From NCBI RefSeq assembly GCF_037201975.1, contig NZ_CP147520.1, forward strand, positions 6,820,001 through 6,884,000: a stretch of DNA of 64,000 nt, read 5' to 3'. The translations under genes and the position numbers were made by a program. The notes beneath the pieces are model-generated. The model worked only from the letters and a program-made list of their open reading frames with translations, did no database searches and was not told where the DNA came from. Below are positions 1-7,428 of this stretch, piece by piece. This DNA comes from Streptomyces sp. TG1A-60 (GTDB lineage Bacteria; Actinomycetota; Actinomycetes; Streptomycetales; Streptomycetaceae). Each line of letters starts with the position of its first letter. Within the stretch, counting starts at the first letter, position 1.

Positions 1-20
1 CAGAAGCCCTGAGGCCTCAG

Positions 21-92
21 TGGACGATACTGGGATTGAACCAGTGACCTCTTCCGTGTCAGGGAAGCGCTCTCCCGCTGAGCTAATCGTCC
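21..92 (-). tRNA. tRNA-Val (GAC)
   Basis: Folds as a 72-nt cloverleaf on the minus strand. The 7-bp acceptor stem is GGACGAT/ATCGTCC, the discriminator is A, the T-arm contains GGTTCAATCC, and the anticodon loop CTGACAC reads GAC (valine, GUC codons). No CCA is encoded. It is the last of three tRNA genes read leftward. A 12-bp palindrome at 9-20, just past its 3' end, may belong to the terminator. Confidence 0.95.
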
Positions 93-96
93 TTGG

Positions 97-167
97 AGGT
101 GGAGACGGGATTTGAACCCGTGTAGACGGCTTTGCAGGCCGTTGCCTCGCCTCTCGGCCACTCCACC
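97..167 (-). tRNA. tRNA-Cys (GCA)
   Basis: A 71-nt cloverleaf with acceptor stem GGTGGAG/CTCCACC and anticodon loop CTGCAAA, giving anticodon GCA. The discriminator is U, as expected for cysteine tRNAs. It lies 4 nt upstream of tRNA-Val and is surely co-transcribed with it. CCA is not encoded. Confidence 0.95.
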
Positions 168-207
168 AGGAGTGCGGGGGTTCAGGAAGATCCACCGCTT
201 TCCTGCG

Positions 208-280
208 AGCGGACGACCAGGTTCGAACTGGCGACCTCAACCTTGGCAAGGTTGCGCTCTACCAACTGAGCTACGTCCGC
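208..280 (-). tRNA. tRNA-Gly (GCC)
   Basis: A 73-nt cloverleaf with acceptor stem GCGGACG/CGTCCGC, anticodon loop TTGCCAA (anticodon GCC) and discriminator U. It is the first gene of the minus-strand Gly-Cys-Val tRNA operon, about 36 nt after the predicted transcription start. Confidence 0.95.
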
Positions 281-322
281 TTGTCGTTTCCGGCCCGCTT
301 CCGCGTGCCGGCGACGAGTTGA

Positions 323-350
323 ACTCTAGCGGATTCCGGGGCCAGCACAA
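323..350 (-). promoter_or_regulatory. promoter of the Gly-Cys-Val tRNA operon
   Basis: On the minus strand TTGTGC (345-350) and TAGAGT (323-328) are separated by 16 nt. This fits the vegetative -35/-10 pattern of Streptomyces and faces the tRNA genes. Confidence 0.6.
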
Positions 351-425
351 AAACGCGTTTGTGCAGCGTGCTGCGGTGCGTCAAGTCCAGGACCCGGCCG
401 GGCCCGCCCGGTGGGGCACCCGCCC

Positions 426-431
426 TAGACT
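426..431 (+). promoter_or_regulatory. -10 box for a leaderless pabB mRNA
   Basis: TAGACT ends 7 nt before the GTG start at 439. With no ribosome-binding site between them, transcription should begin at or next to the start codon. No clear -35 is seen. Confidence 0.45.
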
Positions 432-438
432 CGAGTGC

Positions 439-1482
439 GTGCGCGACCTCCCTCCGCTCGCCCGCTTCGGCGACCTCGTGGCCACCGGCCTCACCGATGT
501 GACCAGCGACGCCGCAGCCCTGGACTCGGCCGGCTTCTGGGTCGTGTGCGCGGACTACGAGGGCGGTCTGGTGTGTGCGCGCTTCCGTGACGTACGCCGC
601 GCGCCGGCGCCCGCTCCGGTGCCGGGAAAGTGGCGCGGGCCGGGCCTCGATGACTGGACGTCGTCCCTCGACCGCGCAACGTACACGGCGGGCGTGCGCC
701 GGATCCGCGAGCACATCGCCGCCGGTGAGGTGTACCAGGCGAACCTCTGCCGGGTGCTGTCCGCGCCCGTCTCGCCGGACGCCGACGTGGACGCACTGAC
801 CGCGCTGCTGGCGCGCGGCAATCCGGCACCGTTTGCAGGAACGATTCGCCTCCCGGTGTACGGGGTGGAGATCGCCACCGCGTCCCCCGAGCTCTTCCTG
901 CGCCGCGACGGCCGTGTCGTCGAGTCGGGGCCGATCAAGGGCACCGGACGCACCGAGGCGGACCTCCTGGAGAAGGACCACGCCGAGAACGTGATGATCG
1001 TCGACCTGGTCCGCAACGACATCGGGCAGGTCTGCGTCCCCGGCTCCGTGACCGTGCCCGACCTGTGCGTCGTCGAGAAACACCCGGGGCTGGTCCACCT
1101 CGTCTCCCTCGTCCACGGCGAACTGCGCGCCGCCGCCGGCTGGCCGGAGCTGCTCGCCGCGGCCTTCCCGCCCGGCTCCGTCACCGGCGCGCCCAAGTCG
1201 AGCGCCCTGCGGATCATCGACGCCCTGGAGACCGCGCCGCGCGGCCCGTACTGCGGGGGCATCGGCTGGGTCGACGCCGACCGGGGCACCGCGGAGCTGG
1301 CCGTCGGCATCCGTACCTTCTGGATCGACCGGGCGGCGGGCGAGCTCCGCTTCGGCACGGGCGCGGGGATCACCTGGGGGTCGGATCCGGAGGCGGAGTG
1401 GCTGGAGACCGAGCTGAAGGCCGCCCGCCTGCTCACGGTAGCGTCGGGAACGTACGAGGCGAGTGGGAGGACCCTTACGTGA
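439..1482 (+). CDS. pabB: aminodeoxychorismate synthase component I (chorismate-binding enzyme)
   Basis: A 347-aa chorismate-utilising enzyme of the PabB/TrpE/MenF family. It is expected to convert chorismate plus ammonia to 4-amino-4-deoxychorismate for folate. Family motifs are SPELFL (about residue 149), KGTGRT (167), DLVRNDIG (189) and PGSVTGAPK (245). It is short because the N-terminal tryptophan-binding-type lobe is reduced. The frame stays open upstream into the tRNA genes, so I placed the start at GTG 439, where family-like sequence begins (MRDLPPLARFG) just after a TAGACT box. It overlaps pabC by GTGA. No glutaminase (PabA) gene is adjacent, so the amidotransferase must be encoded elsewhere. 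An anthranilate-synthase-like role is less likely given pabC next door. Confidence 0.85.
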   Translation: MRDLPPLARFGDLVATGLTDVTSDAAALDSAGFWVVCADYEGGLVCARFRDVRRAPAPAPVPGKWRGPGLDDWTSSLDRATYTAGVRRIREHIAAGEVYQANLCRVLSAPVSPDADVDALTALLARGNPAPFAGTIRLPVYGVEIATASPELFLRRDGRVVESGPIKGTGRTEADLLEKDHAENVMIVDLVRNDIGQVCVPGSVTVPDLCVVEKHPGLVHLVSLVHGELRAAAGWPELLAAAFPPGSVTGAPKSSALRIIDALETAPRGPYCGGIGWVDADRGTAELAVGIRTFWIDRAAGELRFGTGAGITWGSDPEAEWLETELKAARLLTVASGTYEASGRTLT

Positions 1483-2300
1483 AGATCTGGCTCGATGGCG
1501 GACTCAAGGACATCGACTCCGCCCGCGTCTCCGTCCTCGACCACGGGCTGACCGTGGGTGACGGCGTCTTCGAGACCGTGAAGGCGGTCGACGGACGGCC
1601 GTTCGCGCTCACCCGCCACCTCGACCGGCTGGCCCTCTCGGCACGCGGACTCGGTCTGCCCGTCCCCGACCTCGACGAGGTGCGCCGCGCCTGCTCCGCC
1701 GTCCTGGACGCCGACCCGGTGGCCCTCGGCCGACTGCGCGTCACCTACACCGGCGGTGTCTCCCCCCTGGGGTCCGACCGGGGTGACCACGGTCCGACCC
1801 TCGTCGTCGCCCTCGGCGAGACCACCCGGCGCGCCGACTCCACCGCCGCGGTCACCGTCCCGTGGACCCGCAACGAGCGCGGTGCCCTCACCGGCCTGAA
1901 GACCACCTCGTACGCCGAGAACGTCGTCGCCCTCGCCCGCGCCCGCGAACAGGGCGCGACGGAGGCGCTGTTCGCGAACACGGTCGGACGGCTCTGCGAG
2001 GGGACGGGTTCCAACGTCTTCGTCGTCCTCGAGGGTGAGACACACACCCCGCCGGTGGCCTCCGGCTGCCTCGCGGGCATCACCCGCGCGCTCGTCGTCG
2101 AGTGGACCGGCGCTCGTGAGACCGACCTGCCCCTGGACGTCCTGGAACGAGCCGACGAGGTCTTCCTGACGTCGAGCCTGCGCGATGTGCAGGCCGTGCA
2201 CCGTGTCGACGCCCGCGAACTGCCGACCACGCCGGGCCCGGTGACGGCCAAGGCGATGCGGGTCTTCGACGAGCGGTCCGGGAACGATCTGGATCCTTGA
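1479..2300 (+). CDS. pabC: aminodeoxychorismate lyase (PLP class IV)
   Basis: A 273-aa fold-type IV PLP enzyme that should release pyruvate from aminodeoxychorismate to give 4-aminobenzoate, the step after PabB. Visible features are the N-terminal DHGLTVGDGVFET block, a lysine in LKTTSYAENV (about K141) that fits the Schiff-base lysine, and the C-terminal GTGSNVF and EVFLTSSLR blocks. The GTG start overlaps the pabB stop by 4 nt and has a strong GGGAGGA site 6-8 nt upstream, so the pair is translationally coupled. Class IV transaminases of branched-chain or D-amino acids look similar, but the pairing with pabB favours the lyase. Confidence 0.85.
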   Translation: MKIWLDGGLKDIDSARVSVLDHGLTVGDGVFETVKAVDGRPFALTRHLDRLALSARGLGLPVPDLDEVRRACSAVLDADPVALGRLRVTYTGGVSPLGSDRGDHGPTLVVALGETTRRADSTAAVTVPWTRNERGALTGLKTTSYAENVVALARAREQGATEALFANTVGRLCEGTGSNVFVVLEGETHTPPVASGCLAGITRALVVEWTGARETDLPLDVLERADEVFLTSSLRDVQAVHRVDARELPTTPGPVTAKAMRVFDERSGNDLDP

Positions 2301-2353
2301 AAGTCGCCGATATTGGGCTGACCCGGCGGCCCGGAGCGGGTAGAACACCCGTG

Positions 2354-3178
2354 ATGACCACCACCCTGCGGCCCATCGAGCCGCTTCAGCACGCCGCCGA
2401 CGGAACGCGTTCGCGCCGCTACCAGGTGTGCGTGAACAGCCGCTCCGTCGGCGAGATACACCTCGGTACGCGCCCCGACCCGGGTTCCTCGGCCGCCCGG
2501 ATCCTGGATCTGCGGATCGATGAACCGGACCGACGGCGCGGCCGGGCCACGGTGGCCGCACTCGCCGCCGAGGAGGTCGCGCGGGGCTGGGGCTGCCGAC
2601 GGATCGAGACGTCCGTCCCGGCCGGCGCCGAGCCCGCCCTGCGGCTGACCCAGGCGCTCGGCTACGTCCTGCGCAACCGCAGCATGCGCAAGCCCCTCGA
2701 CGGCACCCGGCTCGAACTGCCCGCGGGCAGCCGGAGCCGGCCCATGACCGAGGCCGAGTACGGGCCGTGGAAGGAGGCCGGGCTGGAGGGCTACGCACAG
2801 GACGTCATCACCTGCGGCGTGCCCGAGGCGGAGGCGTACGCGAAGGCCGCCGACGACTACGAGCGGTGCCTGCCGCAGGGAGTGGCCTCCGAGAACAACC
2901 TGTGCAGTGTGCTGGAACATGAGGACACGAGAGTCGGCACCCTGTGGTTGTGGCTGACCGACGACACCGCCTTCGTGTACAACGTGGAGGCGGACGCCGC
3001 ACACCGGGGCAGGGGGCACGGCCGTACGCTCATGCTCCTGGCGGAGGCCCAGGCGGTGGCGGCCGGGAAGGCCACCATCGCCCTCAACGTCTTCGCGGGA
3101 AACTTCCGGGCCGAATGCCTCTACGAGTCGCTCGGCTACCGGACGACCGCCTACCACCTGTCCAAGCCACTGCTCTGA
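2354..3178 (+). CDS. GNAT-family N-acetyltransferase (tandem GNAT domains)
   Basis: A 274-aa protein with two GNAT-like halves. The N-terminal half (about 1-120) contains RRRGRATVAALAAEE. The C-terminal half (about 140-270) has a good acetyl-CoA pyrophosphate loop, RGRGHGRTLMLLAEA, followed by LNVFAGNFRAECLYESLGY. Substrate unknown. Start chosen at ATG 2354; GTG 2351 and TTG 2297 (overlapping the pabC stop) are alternatives. TAGAAC ends 7 nt before ATG 2354 with CTGACC 17 nt further up, so this message may be leaderless and separate from pabBC. Confidence 0.85.
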   Translation: MTTTLRPIEPLQHAADGTRSRRYQVCVNSRSVGEIHLGTRPDPGSSAARILDLRIDEPDRRRGRATVAALAAEEVARGWGCRRIETSVPAGAEPALRLTQALGYVLRNRSMRKPLDGTRLELPAGSRSRPMTEAEYGPWKEAGLEGYAQDVITCGVPEAEAYAKAADDYERCLPQGVASENNLCSVLEHEDTRVGTLWLWLTDDTAFVYNVEADAAHRGRGHGRTLMLLAEAQAVAAGKATIALNVFAGNFRAECLYESLGYRTTAYHLSKPLL

Positions 3179-3203
3179 CGGCCGCCGGGAGGCGCCCCGG
3201 CGG

Positions 3204-3722
3204 TCAGGTGTCCTGGACCGGCAGCCGGTCGGCGATCTCCTCGATCCGCTCGCGCAGCCCCGCCTGGCTCCTGCCGCCGTCGAGGCGTTCGCCGCCGATG
3301 ACGTAGGTGGGGGTGCCGCTCACGCCGATCGCCTTGCCCTCGGCCTGGTCGGCGTCGACGATCAGGATGTGCCGGCCGTCGATCAGGGCGGTGTCGAACT
3401 CCTCGGCGTCCAGACCCAGTTCACGGGCCACCTCGACCAGGAACGGCTCGCCCGCGCGGCCCAGCTCCTCGACCCGGCCGAGCAGGGCCTCGATGTACGG
3501 CCATGCCCGCCCCTGCGCCGCGGCCTCCTCGGCGGCCTGCGCGGCGGCGAAGGCGTGCTTGTTCTTCTCCAGCGGAAAGTGCCGCAGCCGTACGTCGAGC
3601 CGGGCGCCGTAGCGGGCCCGCAGCGCCCGGATGTCGTCGAGGGCGCTGCGGCAGTCGGGGCACTGGAGATCGCACCAGACGTCCAGCACGACGGCGGACG
3701 GTACGGGGGAGGAGTCGCTCAT
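3204..3722 (-). CDS. DsbA-family thioredoxin-fold protein (FrnE-like)
   Basis: A 172-aa cytoplasmic protein without a signal peptide. A CPDC active-site pair sits at residues 21-24 after a beta strand, and the cis-proline loop appears as GVSGTPTYVI near the C-terminus. The helical insertion between them is typical of DsbA/FrnE proteins. It probably acts as an intracellular dithiol oxidoreductase or glutathione-S-transferase-kappa-like enzyme; substrate unknown. The frame is open upstream, but ATG 3722 is where homologous-looking sequence starts. It is convergent with the acetyltransferase gene, the two stops being about 25 nt apart. Confidence 0.85.
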   Translation of the reverse strand: MSDSSPVPSAVVLDVWCDLQCPDCRSALDDIRALRARYGARLDVRLRHFPLEKNKHAFAAAQAAEEAAAQGRAWPYIEALLGRVEELGRAGEPFLVEVARELGLDAEEFDTALIDGRHILIVDADQAEGKAIGVSGTPTYVIGGERLDGGRSQAGLRERIEEIADRLPVQDT

Positions 3723-3815
3723 GGGGGTCAGTCTCCCAGGTCCGCACCGGCCCAGCCGGTGCTCTCCACGGCAGCAGCCGGTCCTCGGAAGCGGGGGCCG
3801 ACCCCGAGACGACCC

Positions 3816-3825
3816 GGAGATCTCC
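3816..3825. promoter_or_regulatory. 10-bp perfect palindrome between divergent genes
   Basis: GGAGATCTCC lies in the intergenic space between the DsbA-like gene (minus) and the small membrane protein gene (plus). It could be an operator, but nothing further supports this. Confidence 0.2.
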
Positions 3826-3923
3826 CTGAGGTCTCCCCGGACCATGGCATAGCGGACGCGCGGCGGTGCAGGATGGAAGGGACGGACCGAGACCGCCCGA
3901 CCGAGCACCGCCTGGAGGACCGG

Positions 3924-4370
3924 ATGATTGCCGAGACAGTCTGTGCCGCCGTATCAGCGGCGGGCCTGGGCATCGCCGCGATCACGGCGTACCGGAAGCG
4001 CTTCCTCAGGGCGACTCGTATCGCCGCCTATGCGCTCGTGCCGCTCGGCCTGGTGATGACCGGAGTCGTCCAGTGGATGGCCGACACCGCCTTCAGCCCG
4101 ACCGCGTGGGCCGGCTTCGGTGTGCTCGGCGCCGCCTGGTTGCTGTTCATGACCACCCGTGCCGTGGAGCGGCGCCGCGGAGTCACCGGGAAGGACTCCG
4201 CGGCGTCTGGTGCCGGGGCGATAGCCGCGGCGGCCTCGGCGCCCTCGCTCGGCCAGGGCACCCGGCCGGAGGCCCGCCCGGCGACCGCGCCGAAGGCGAG
4301 CGCGTCCGGTTCGTCCGGCGCGGACGACTTCAGCGACATCGAGGCGATCCTGAAGAAGCACGGCATCTGA
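3924..4370 (+). CDS. small membrane protein of unknown function
   Basis: 148 aa. Three hydrophobic stretches lie within the first 80 residues (about 5-22, 35-53 and 60-78). An Ala/Gly/Ser/Pro-rich linker follows, and the protein ends in a short charged module, DDFSDIEAILKKHGI, that looks like a conserved amphipathic tail or docking peptide. ATG 3924 is preceded by GGAGG at 3914-3918. No enzymatic motif is visible; function unknown. Confidence 0.75.
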   Translation: MIAETVCAAVSAAGLGIAAITAYRKRFLRATRIAAYALVPLGLVMTGVVQWMADTAFSPTAWAGFGVLGAAWLLFMTTRAVERRRGVTGKDSAASGAGAIAAAASAPSLGQGTRPEARPATAPKASASGSSGADDFSDIEAILKKHGI

Positions 4371-4550
4371 TCCGACGGAGTACCGCGTCGGACGCCCGGA
4401 GCGCTCACGGAGTGAAACGACACAGAAGGTCGGGCGGCGACGCCGAAGTGATCACGTTCGCTCCGGACGTTGTGGATATTGGCGAACTCTCCGTCATTCC
4501 GGGTGGTTTGATCGCGCGGAGGGTGCTCACTGCGTCATCATCGCGGCGAG

Positions 4551-4703
4551 ATGCTGGACACAACACAGAGCGACACCGCCGCCCCGCCACAGGAGCGGCG
4601 AGGTTGTCTCTTCGCGCTCTCCCAGCCACCGCTGATGATCTTCCTTGCGGTGATCGGCTGCCTGCTGCTCATGGCGTCACTGCACGACCTGCTGATGCTC
4701 TGA
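4551..4703 (+). CDS. 50-aa single-span membrane peptide
   Basis: A short open frame, ATG 4551 to TGA 4701-4703. Residues 1-20 are polar (MLDTTQSDTAAPPQERRG), residues about 26-50 form one hydrophobic helix with Gly/Cys, and the C-terminus is LHDLLML. The composition is that of a genuine membrane microprotein, not a random shadow frame. The weak point is the ribosome-binding site: GGAGGG at 4518-4523 is 27 nt upstream, so initiation is uncertain. Function unknown. Confidence 0.5.
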   Translation: MLDTTQSDTAAPPQERRGCLFALSQPPLMIFLAVIGCLLLMASLHDLLML

Positions 4704-4809
4704 GCCGTAAACGGAGCCCCTGACGTCACCCGTCGAGGGCTCCGTCAGTCCCCCGCCTCCGCACTCCGGTCCCAGTCTCCGCCGCACTCGTCGGCGGCGC
4801 GTGAGGTCC

Positions 4810-5370
4810 TCAGCCCGCCGACTCCTTGCGGCGTGCCCGGTAGGCGGCCACGTGCAGGCGGTTTCCGCAGGTGCGGCTGTCGCAGTAGCGGCGCGAGCGG
4901 TTGCGGGAGAGGTCGACGAAGGCCCGTCGGCAGTCGGGCGCCTCGCAGCGGCGCAGCCGCTCCTGCTCCCCGGCGACGACGAAGAAGGCGAGCGCCATGC
5001 CGCAGTCGGCCGCGAGATGGTCCGCGAGGGACGCGCCGGGCGCGAAGTAGTGCACATGCCAGTCGTAGCCGTCGTGGTCCGTGAGCCGGGGGGTGGTGCC
5101 CGCCGCGGCGATCAGATCGTTGATGACCGAGGCGGCCGAGCCCGCGTCGGGGGCCGCGAAGACCTCGGTGAACCGGCCGCGGACCTTGCGCACGGCGGAC
5201 AGGTCGAACTCCGACAGCACGCCGACATCGCTGACCTCGTGGTTTCGTACGAAGTCGGTGAGCTGCGCGACCGTCGCGAGCCCGTCGGTCGCCGGGTCGC
5301 CGTCCGGCGCGGTGTTCACCAGATCCACCACGGTGGCGAAGGCGCACCGGGTGTCGTGGGTGATCAGCAC
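4810..5370 (-). CDS. CGNR zinc-finger protein (ABATE-type putative transcription regulator)
   Basis: 186 aa. The N-terminal about 120 residues match the ABATE (putative stress-induced regulator) type and begin LITHDTRCAFATVVDLVNT. The C-terminus carries the CGNR zinc knuckle: CEAPDC, then FVDLSRNRSRRYCD, then TCGNR, with four cysteines positioned to bind zinc and basic residues between them. Members are predicted DNA- or RNA-binding regulators. GTG start at 5370 with GGAGCG upstream. It is read in the same direction as ssgB but is separated from it by two strong hairpins. Confidence 0.85.
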   Translation of the reverse strand: MLITHDTRCAFATVVDLVNTAPDGDPATDGLATVAQLTDFVRNHEVSDVGVLSEFDLSAVRKVRGRFTEVFAAPDAGSAASVINDLIAAAGTTPRLTDHDGYDWHVHYFAPGASLADHLAADCGMALAFFVVAGEQERLRRCEAPDCRRAFVDLSRNRSRRYCDSRTCGNRLHVAAYRARRKESAG

Positions 5371-5521
5371 GTTTCGCTCCCTGGCCTGCGAGGGTCGGGC
5401 GGGCGCCCGCCGATGCTGGCCGATGGTAATGGCTCGGCGAGGCGGTGGACCGGCACGGACCGGCCTGAAGCACCCCTGACACGACCGGAACGGGCCAGGG
5501 CGCCGATTGGTGCCCAGACCT

Positions 5522-5558
5522 GTTCCGGTCGGTCGCCGTATGGCGACCGACCGGGAAC
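5522..5558 (-). terminator. near-perfect 16-17-bp hairpin between ssgB and the CGNR gene
   Basis: GTTCCGGTCGGTCGCC and its complement GGCGACCGACCGGGAAC flank a 4-nt loop (GTAT), with a single bulged base. There is no U-tract. It lies downstream of ssgB and upstream of the CGNR regulator, so it may end ssgB transcription or protect a 3' end. Confidence 0.5.
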
Positions 5559-5590
5559 GGCATGGCTGCTGCGGCCCGGACGCGGCATGG

Positions 5591-5627
5591 CGACGCCGCC
5601 GCGCGGAGGTCCGCGGCGACGGCGTCG
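5591..5627 (-). terminator. second hairpin 3' of ssgB
   Basis: CGACGCCGCCGCG can pair with CGCGGCGACGGCGTCG (one 3-nt bulge) around an 8-nt loop. It is the first hairpin met by transcription leaving ssgB, about 90 nt past its stop. Confidence 0.4.
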
Positions 5628-5714
5628 TCGGGTCGGCCTGAGCCGTATTCGGTTGTCTTGGCCCGCGCCGTCTCCCCGAGTGGACGGCGCCGGGCGGCTC
5701 TGTGGGGCCTGGCG

Positions 5715-6128
5715 CTAGCTTTCCGCCAGGATGTGGGAGAGCTCCTGATCGAGGTCGAAGTGCCGATGTTCCGTGCCGGGCGGCACGGCGGCGTCTGTGC
5801 GCTTCAGGAAGGCCTCCAGGGCCCGCGCCGGGGCTTCGAGCAGGGCTTCGCCCTCAGGGGAGCTCAGGGCGATGCACACGACGCCCTGACCGTGGCTGCG
5901 GGACGGCCAGACACGGACGTCGCCGGTGCCGGTGGGCCGGTGCAGGCCCTCGGCGAGGAGGTCGCGGGCGAACACCCACTCGACCGTTTCCTCGGCTCCG
6001 GTGTGGAAGGTGGCGTGCACGGCATAGGGATCGGCCGTGTCATACCGCAGTCCTGCGGGAACAGGCAGTGAGGACTCGCTCGACACAACGAGGCGCAGGT
6101 GCAGCTCGCAGCTGACCGTGGTGTTCAT
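5715..6128 (-). CDS. ssgB: sporulation-specific cell division protein SsgB
   Basis: A 137-aa SsgA-like protein that, as far as I recall, is nearly identical to Streptomyces SsgB, beginning MNTTVSCELHLRLV and ending ELSHILAES. SsgB marks future division sites in aerial hyphae and recruits FtsZ, starting sporulation septation; it is a small trimeric 'bell-fold' protein without enzymatic motifs. The frame is open further upstream, but ATG 6128 gives the family-standard length. In S. coelicolor the gene is known to depend on the stress/sporulation sigma factor SigH; I could not identify an unambiguous SigH promoter here. Confidence 0.95.
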   Translation of the reverse strand: MNTTVSCELHLRLVVSSESSLPVPAGLRYDTADPYAVHATFHTGAEETVEWVFARDLLAEGLHRPTGTGDVRVWPSRSHGQGVVCIALSSPEGEALLEAPARALEAFLKRTDAAVPPGTEHRHFDLDQELSHILAES

Positions 6129-6209
6129 AAGCGCCATGGCCTTTCGCTCAGTGTGCGCTCGGGGATTCGCACGTCGGCGAAATCGACATGCCACCTACGG
6201 TGCCGTTGT

Positions 6210-6227
6210 AAACCCCTCTGGGGGTTT
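6210..6227. promoter_or_regulatory. inverted repeat between ssgB and the divergent membrane gene
   Basis: AAACCCC and GGGGTTT flank a 4-nt spacer. The element is midway between the two divergent starts (6128 and 6320) and could be an operator or an RNA hairpin in the ssgB leader. On the minus strand the GGGGTTT half contains GTTT, the core of SigH/SigB-type -35 boxes. Confidence 0.3.
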
Positions 6228-6305
6228 TGCGTCGCTTTTGGTAGCTCATCCGGCGGAGGCCGTCTTCTGTGGGTACGGCCATTCCAGTGACCGGTTTCTC
6301 TCCGG

Positions 6306-6311
6306 TAGGAT
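6306..6311 (+). promoter_or_regulatory. -10 box for a leaderless mRNA
   Basis: TAGGAT ends 8 nt before ATG 6320, placing the likely transcription start at the start codon. Confidence 0.4.
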
Positions 6312-6319
6312 TTGGCCCT

Positions 6320-6799
6320 ATGGGCACGGGGAGTGACGGAACGGGGAAGGTCGCCGTGGCGACCGACGGAACGAAGAGCGAAGCGAACGTAGCGAACAGT
6401 GAGGCCGATGTGGCCGAGCGCGAAGCGGCGCTCGGATCTCGTGCGCCGGAATTCGTCAGGGCGCGGCGGATGCTGCACCTGAGCTGGCAGGTGGCCGTCT
6501 TCGTCGTCGGGCTCGCCGTGGTCGTCACCGGCGTGATCATGCTTCCGCTGCCCGGTCCCGGCTGGGTCGTGATCTTCGGCGGCATGGCGATCTGGGCCAC
6601 CGAATTCGTCTGGGCCCAGCTGGTGCTCCGCTGGACCAAGCGGAAGGTCACCGAGGCCACCCAGCGCGCCCTCGACCCCAAGGTCCGGCGCCGCAACATC
6701 ATTCTGACGTCGATCGGCCTGGTGATCGTGGCCGTTCTCGGCGGCGTCTACGTGTGGAAGTTCGGCCTGGAGATGCCCTGGAACATCGAGTACCAGTGA
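6320..6799 (+). CDS. TIGR02611/PGPGW-family membrane protein
   Basis: 159 aa. The N-terminal 40 residues are polar with alternating charges. Two adjacent transmembrane helices follow (about 54-75 and 79-98) with the family signature PGPGWVVIFGG at the hairpin. A basic amphipathic stretch (RWTKRKVTEATQRALDPK) and a third helix (about 132-150) come next. Function unknown; members are widespread in actinobacteria. ATG 6320 is chosen because a TAGGAT box sits just upstream; a GTG at 6269 in frame is the alternative. Divergent from ssgB. Confidence 0.8.
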   Translation: MGTGSDGTGKVAVATDGTKSEANVANSEADVAEREAALGSRAPEFVRARRMLHLSWQVAVFVVGLAVVVTGVIMLPLPGPGWVVIFGGMAIWATEFVWAQLVLRWTKRKVTEATQRALDPKVRRRNIILTSIGLVIVAVLGGVYVWKFGLEMPWNIEYQ

Positions 6800-6877
6800 T
6801 CCCGCGAGGGTGGCGCCGTGGATGCCGCATGTGGTCGGAGGCACCCGCTGACATGGGGTAATGTTCACCCTGCGTCC

Positions 6878-6952
6878 GGGCGATTAGCTCAGTGGGAGAG
6901 CGCTTCGTTCACACCGAAGAGGTCACTGGTTCGAACCCAGTATCGCCCACCA
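6878..6952 (+). tRNA. tRNA-Val (CAC), copy 1, with encoded CCA
   Basis: Cloverleaf with acceptor stem GGGCGAT/ATCGCCC, discriminator A and encoded CCA (6950-6952). Anticodon loop TTCACAC gives CAC (valine, GUG codons). TAATGT at 6859-6864 is a plausible -10. The 72-nt body is identical to the second copy at 17349. Confidence 0.95.
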
Positions 6953-6959
6953 GACGATC

Positions 6960-6993
6960 ACGACCCGACCCGCGGAAACGTGGGCCGGGTCGT
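6960..6993 (+). terminator. terminator after tRNA-Val copy 1
   Basis: ACGACCCG..CCCGCG pairs with CGTGGGC.CGGGTCGT around a GAAA loop (one mismatch, one G-T pair) and is followed by TTTCTGTG. It starts 7 nt after the CCA end. Confidence 0.7.
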
Positions 6994-7391
6994 TTCTGTG
7001 TGGGCGCGCGGCATCTTCCAGGCGTCATTCGAGTCCCGCGCCCCCGAAGGCCGGTGGACGACGCGAGGGCCGCCCCGCCGGTCATCGGCACGCCGACGCG
7101 GTGCCGTCGACTCCGCATCGCCGTGGTCGGACCCCGACGCTTCCGCGTCTTCGTCTCGGGGGCTCATGCTCCGTCAGCCCGCCATGCCCCGGGGGCGGTT
7201 GGGCGAGGGCCGTCGAGCCTCCCCGCCGACCCCCTTCAGTCTCGCCTGTCCGCTGCCCGACGACCCATCTCGCGTTCGACCCGTCGGCCGCAACTCCCGG
7301 ACCTGGGCTTTCGCTTGATCGGCTGTCAGTCCGCGCTCCCACATGCCCGGCGTGAGAGCGACTCCGCTTCCATCAATTCCTGTCCGAATCA
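6994..7391. other. gene-free interval between tRNA-Val copy 1 and the sugar transporter promoter
   Basis: Several open frames cross this 400-bp stretch, but none has protein-like composition, a ribosome-binding site or a recognisable motif. I see nothing definite in it. Confidence 0.5.
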
Positions 7392-7420
7392 TTGACGTCT
7401 CCTGAGGGGCTCCGTACCTT
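7392..7420 (+). promoter_or_regulatory. promoter of the sugar transporter operon
   Basis: TTGACG (7392-7397) and TACCTT (7415-7420) are separated by exactly 17 nt, one of the best vegetative-type promoters in the window. The transcription start would fall near 7427, immediately before the operator-like repeats. Confidence 0.65.
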
Positions 7421-7428
7421 GTGGCAGC

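Larger units (their letters stand above)
5371..5714. other. 344-bp intergenic region between ssgB and the CGNR gene
   Basis: I see no credible gene on either strand. The stretch holds two large inverted repeats (listed separately) and otherwise G+C-rich sequence with repeated GACCGG elements. Confidence 0.6.

Noticed and set aside
2306-2313. GCCGATAT as a WhiG-type -10 element
   Set aside because: The matching TAAA -35 is not found 15-16 nt upstream, so the match is probably chance.
4486-4495. TGGCGAACTC as an AdpA-binding site
   Set aside because: It deviates from the TGGCSNGWWY consensus at the conserved G, and such near-matches are frequent.
6225-6276. GTTT ... GGGTAC as a SigH/SigB-type promoter for the PGPGW gene
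   Set aside because: Spacing (over 40 nt) is far outside the 12-16 nt expected, and a TAGGAT box nearer the start is a better candidate.
6892-7395. Open frames covering tRNA-Val copy 1 and the following spacer
   Set aside because: They read through the tRNA gene and its terminator and have Arg/Pro/Ser-rich shadow composition.
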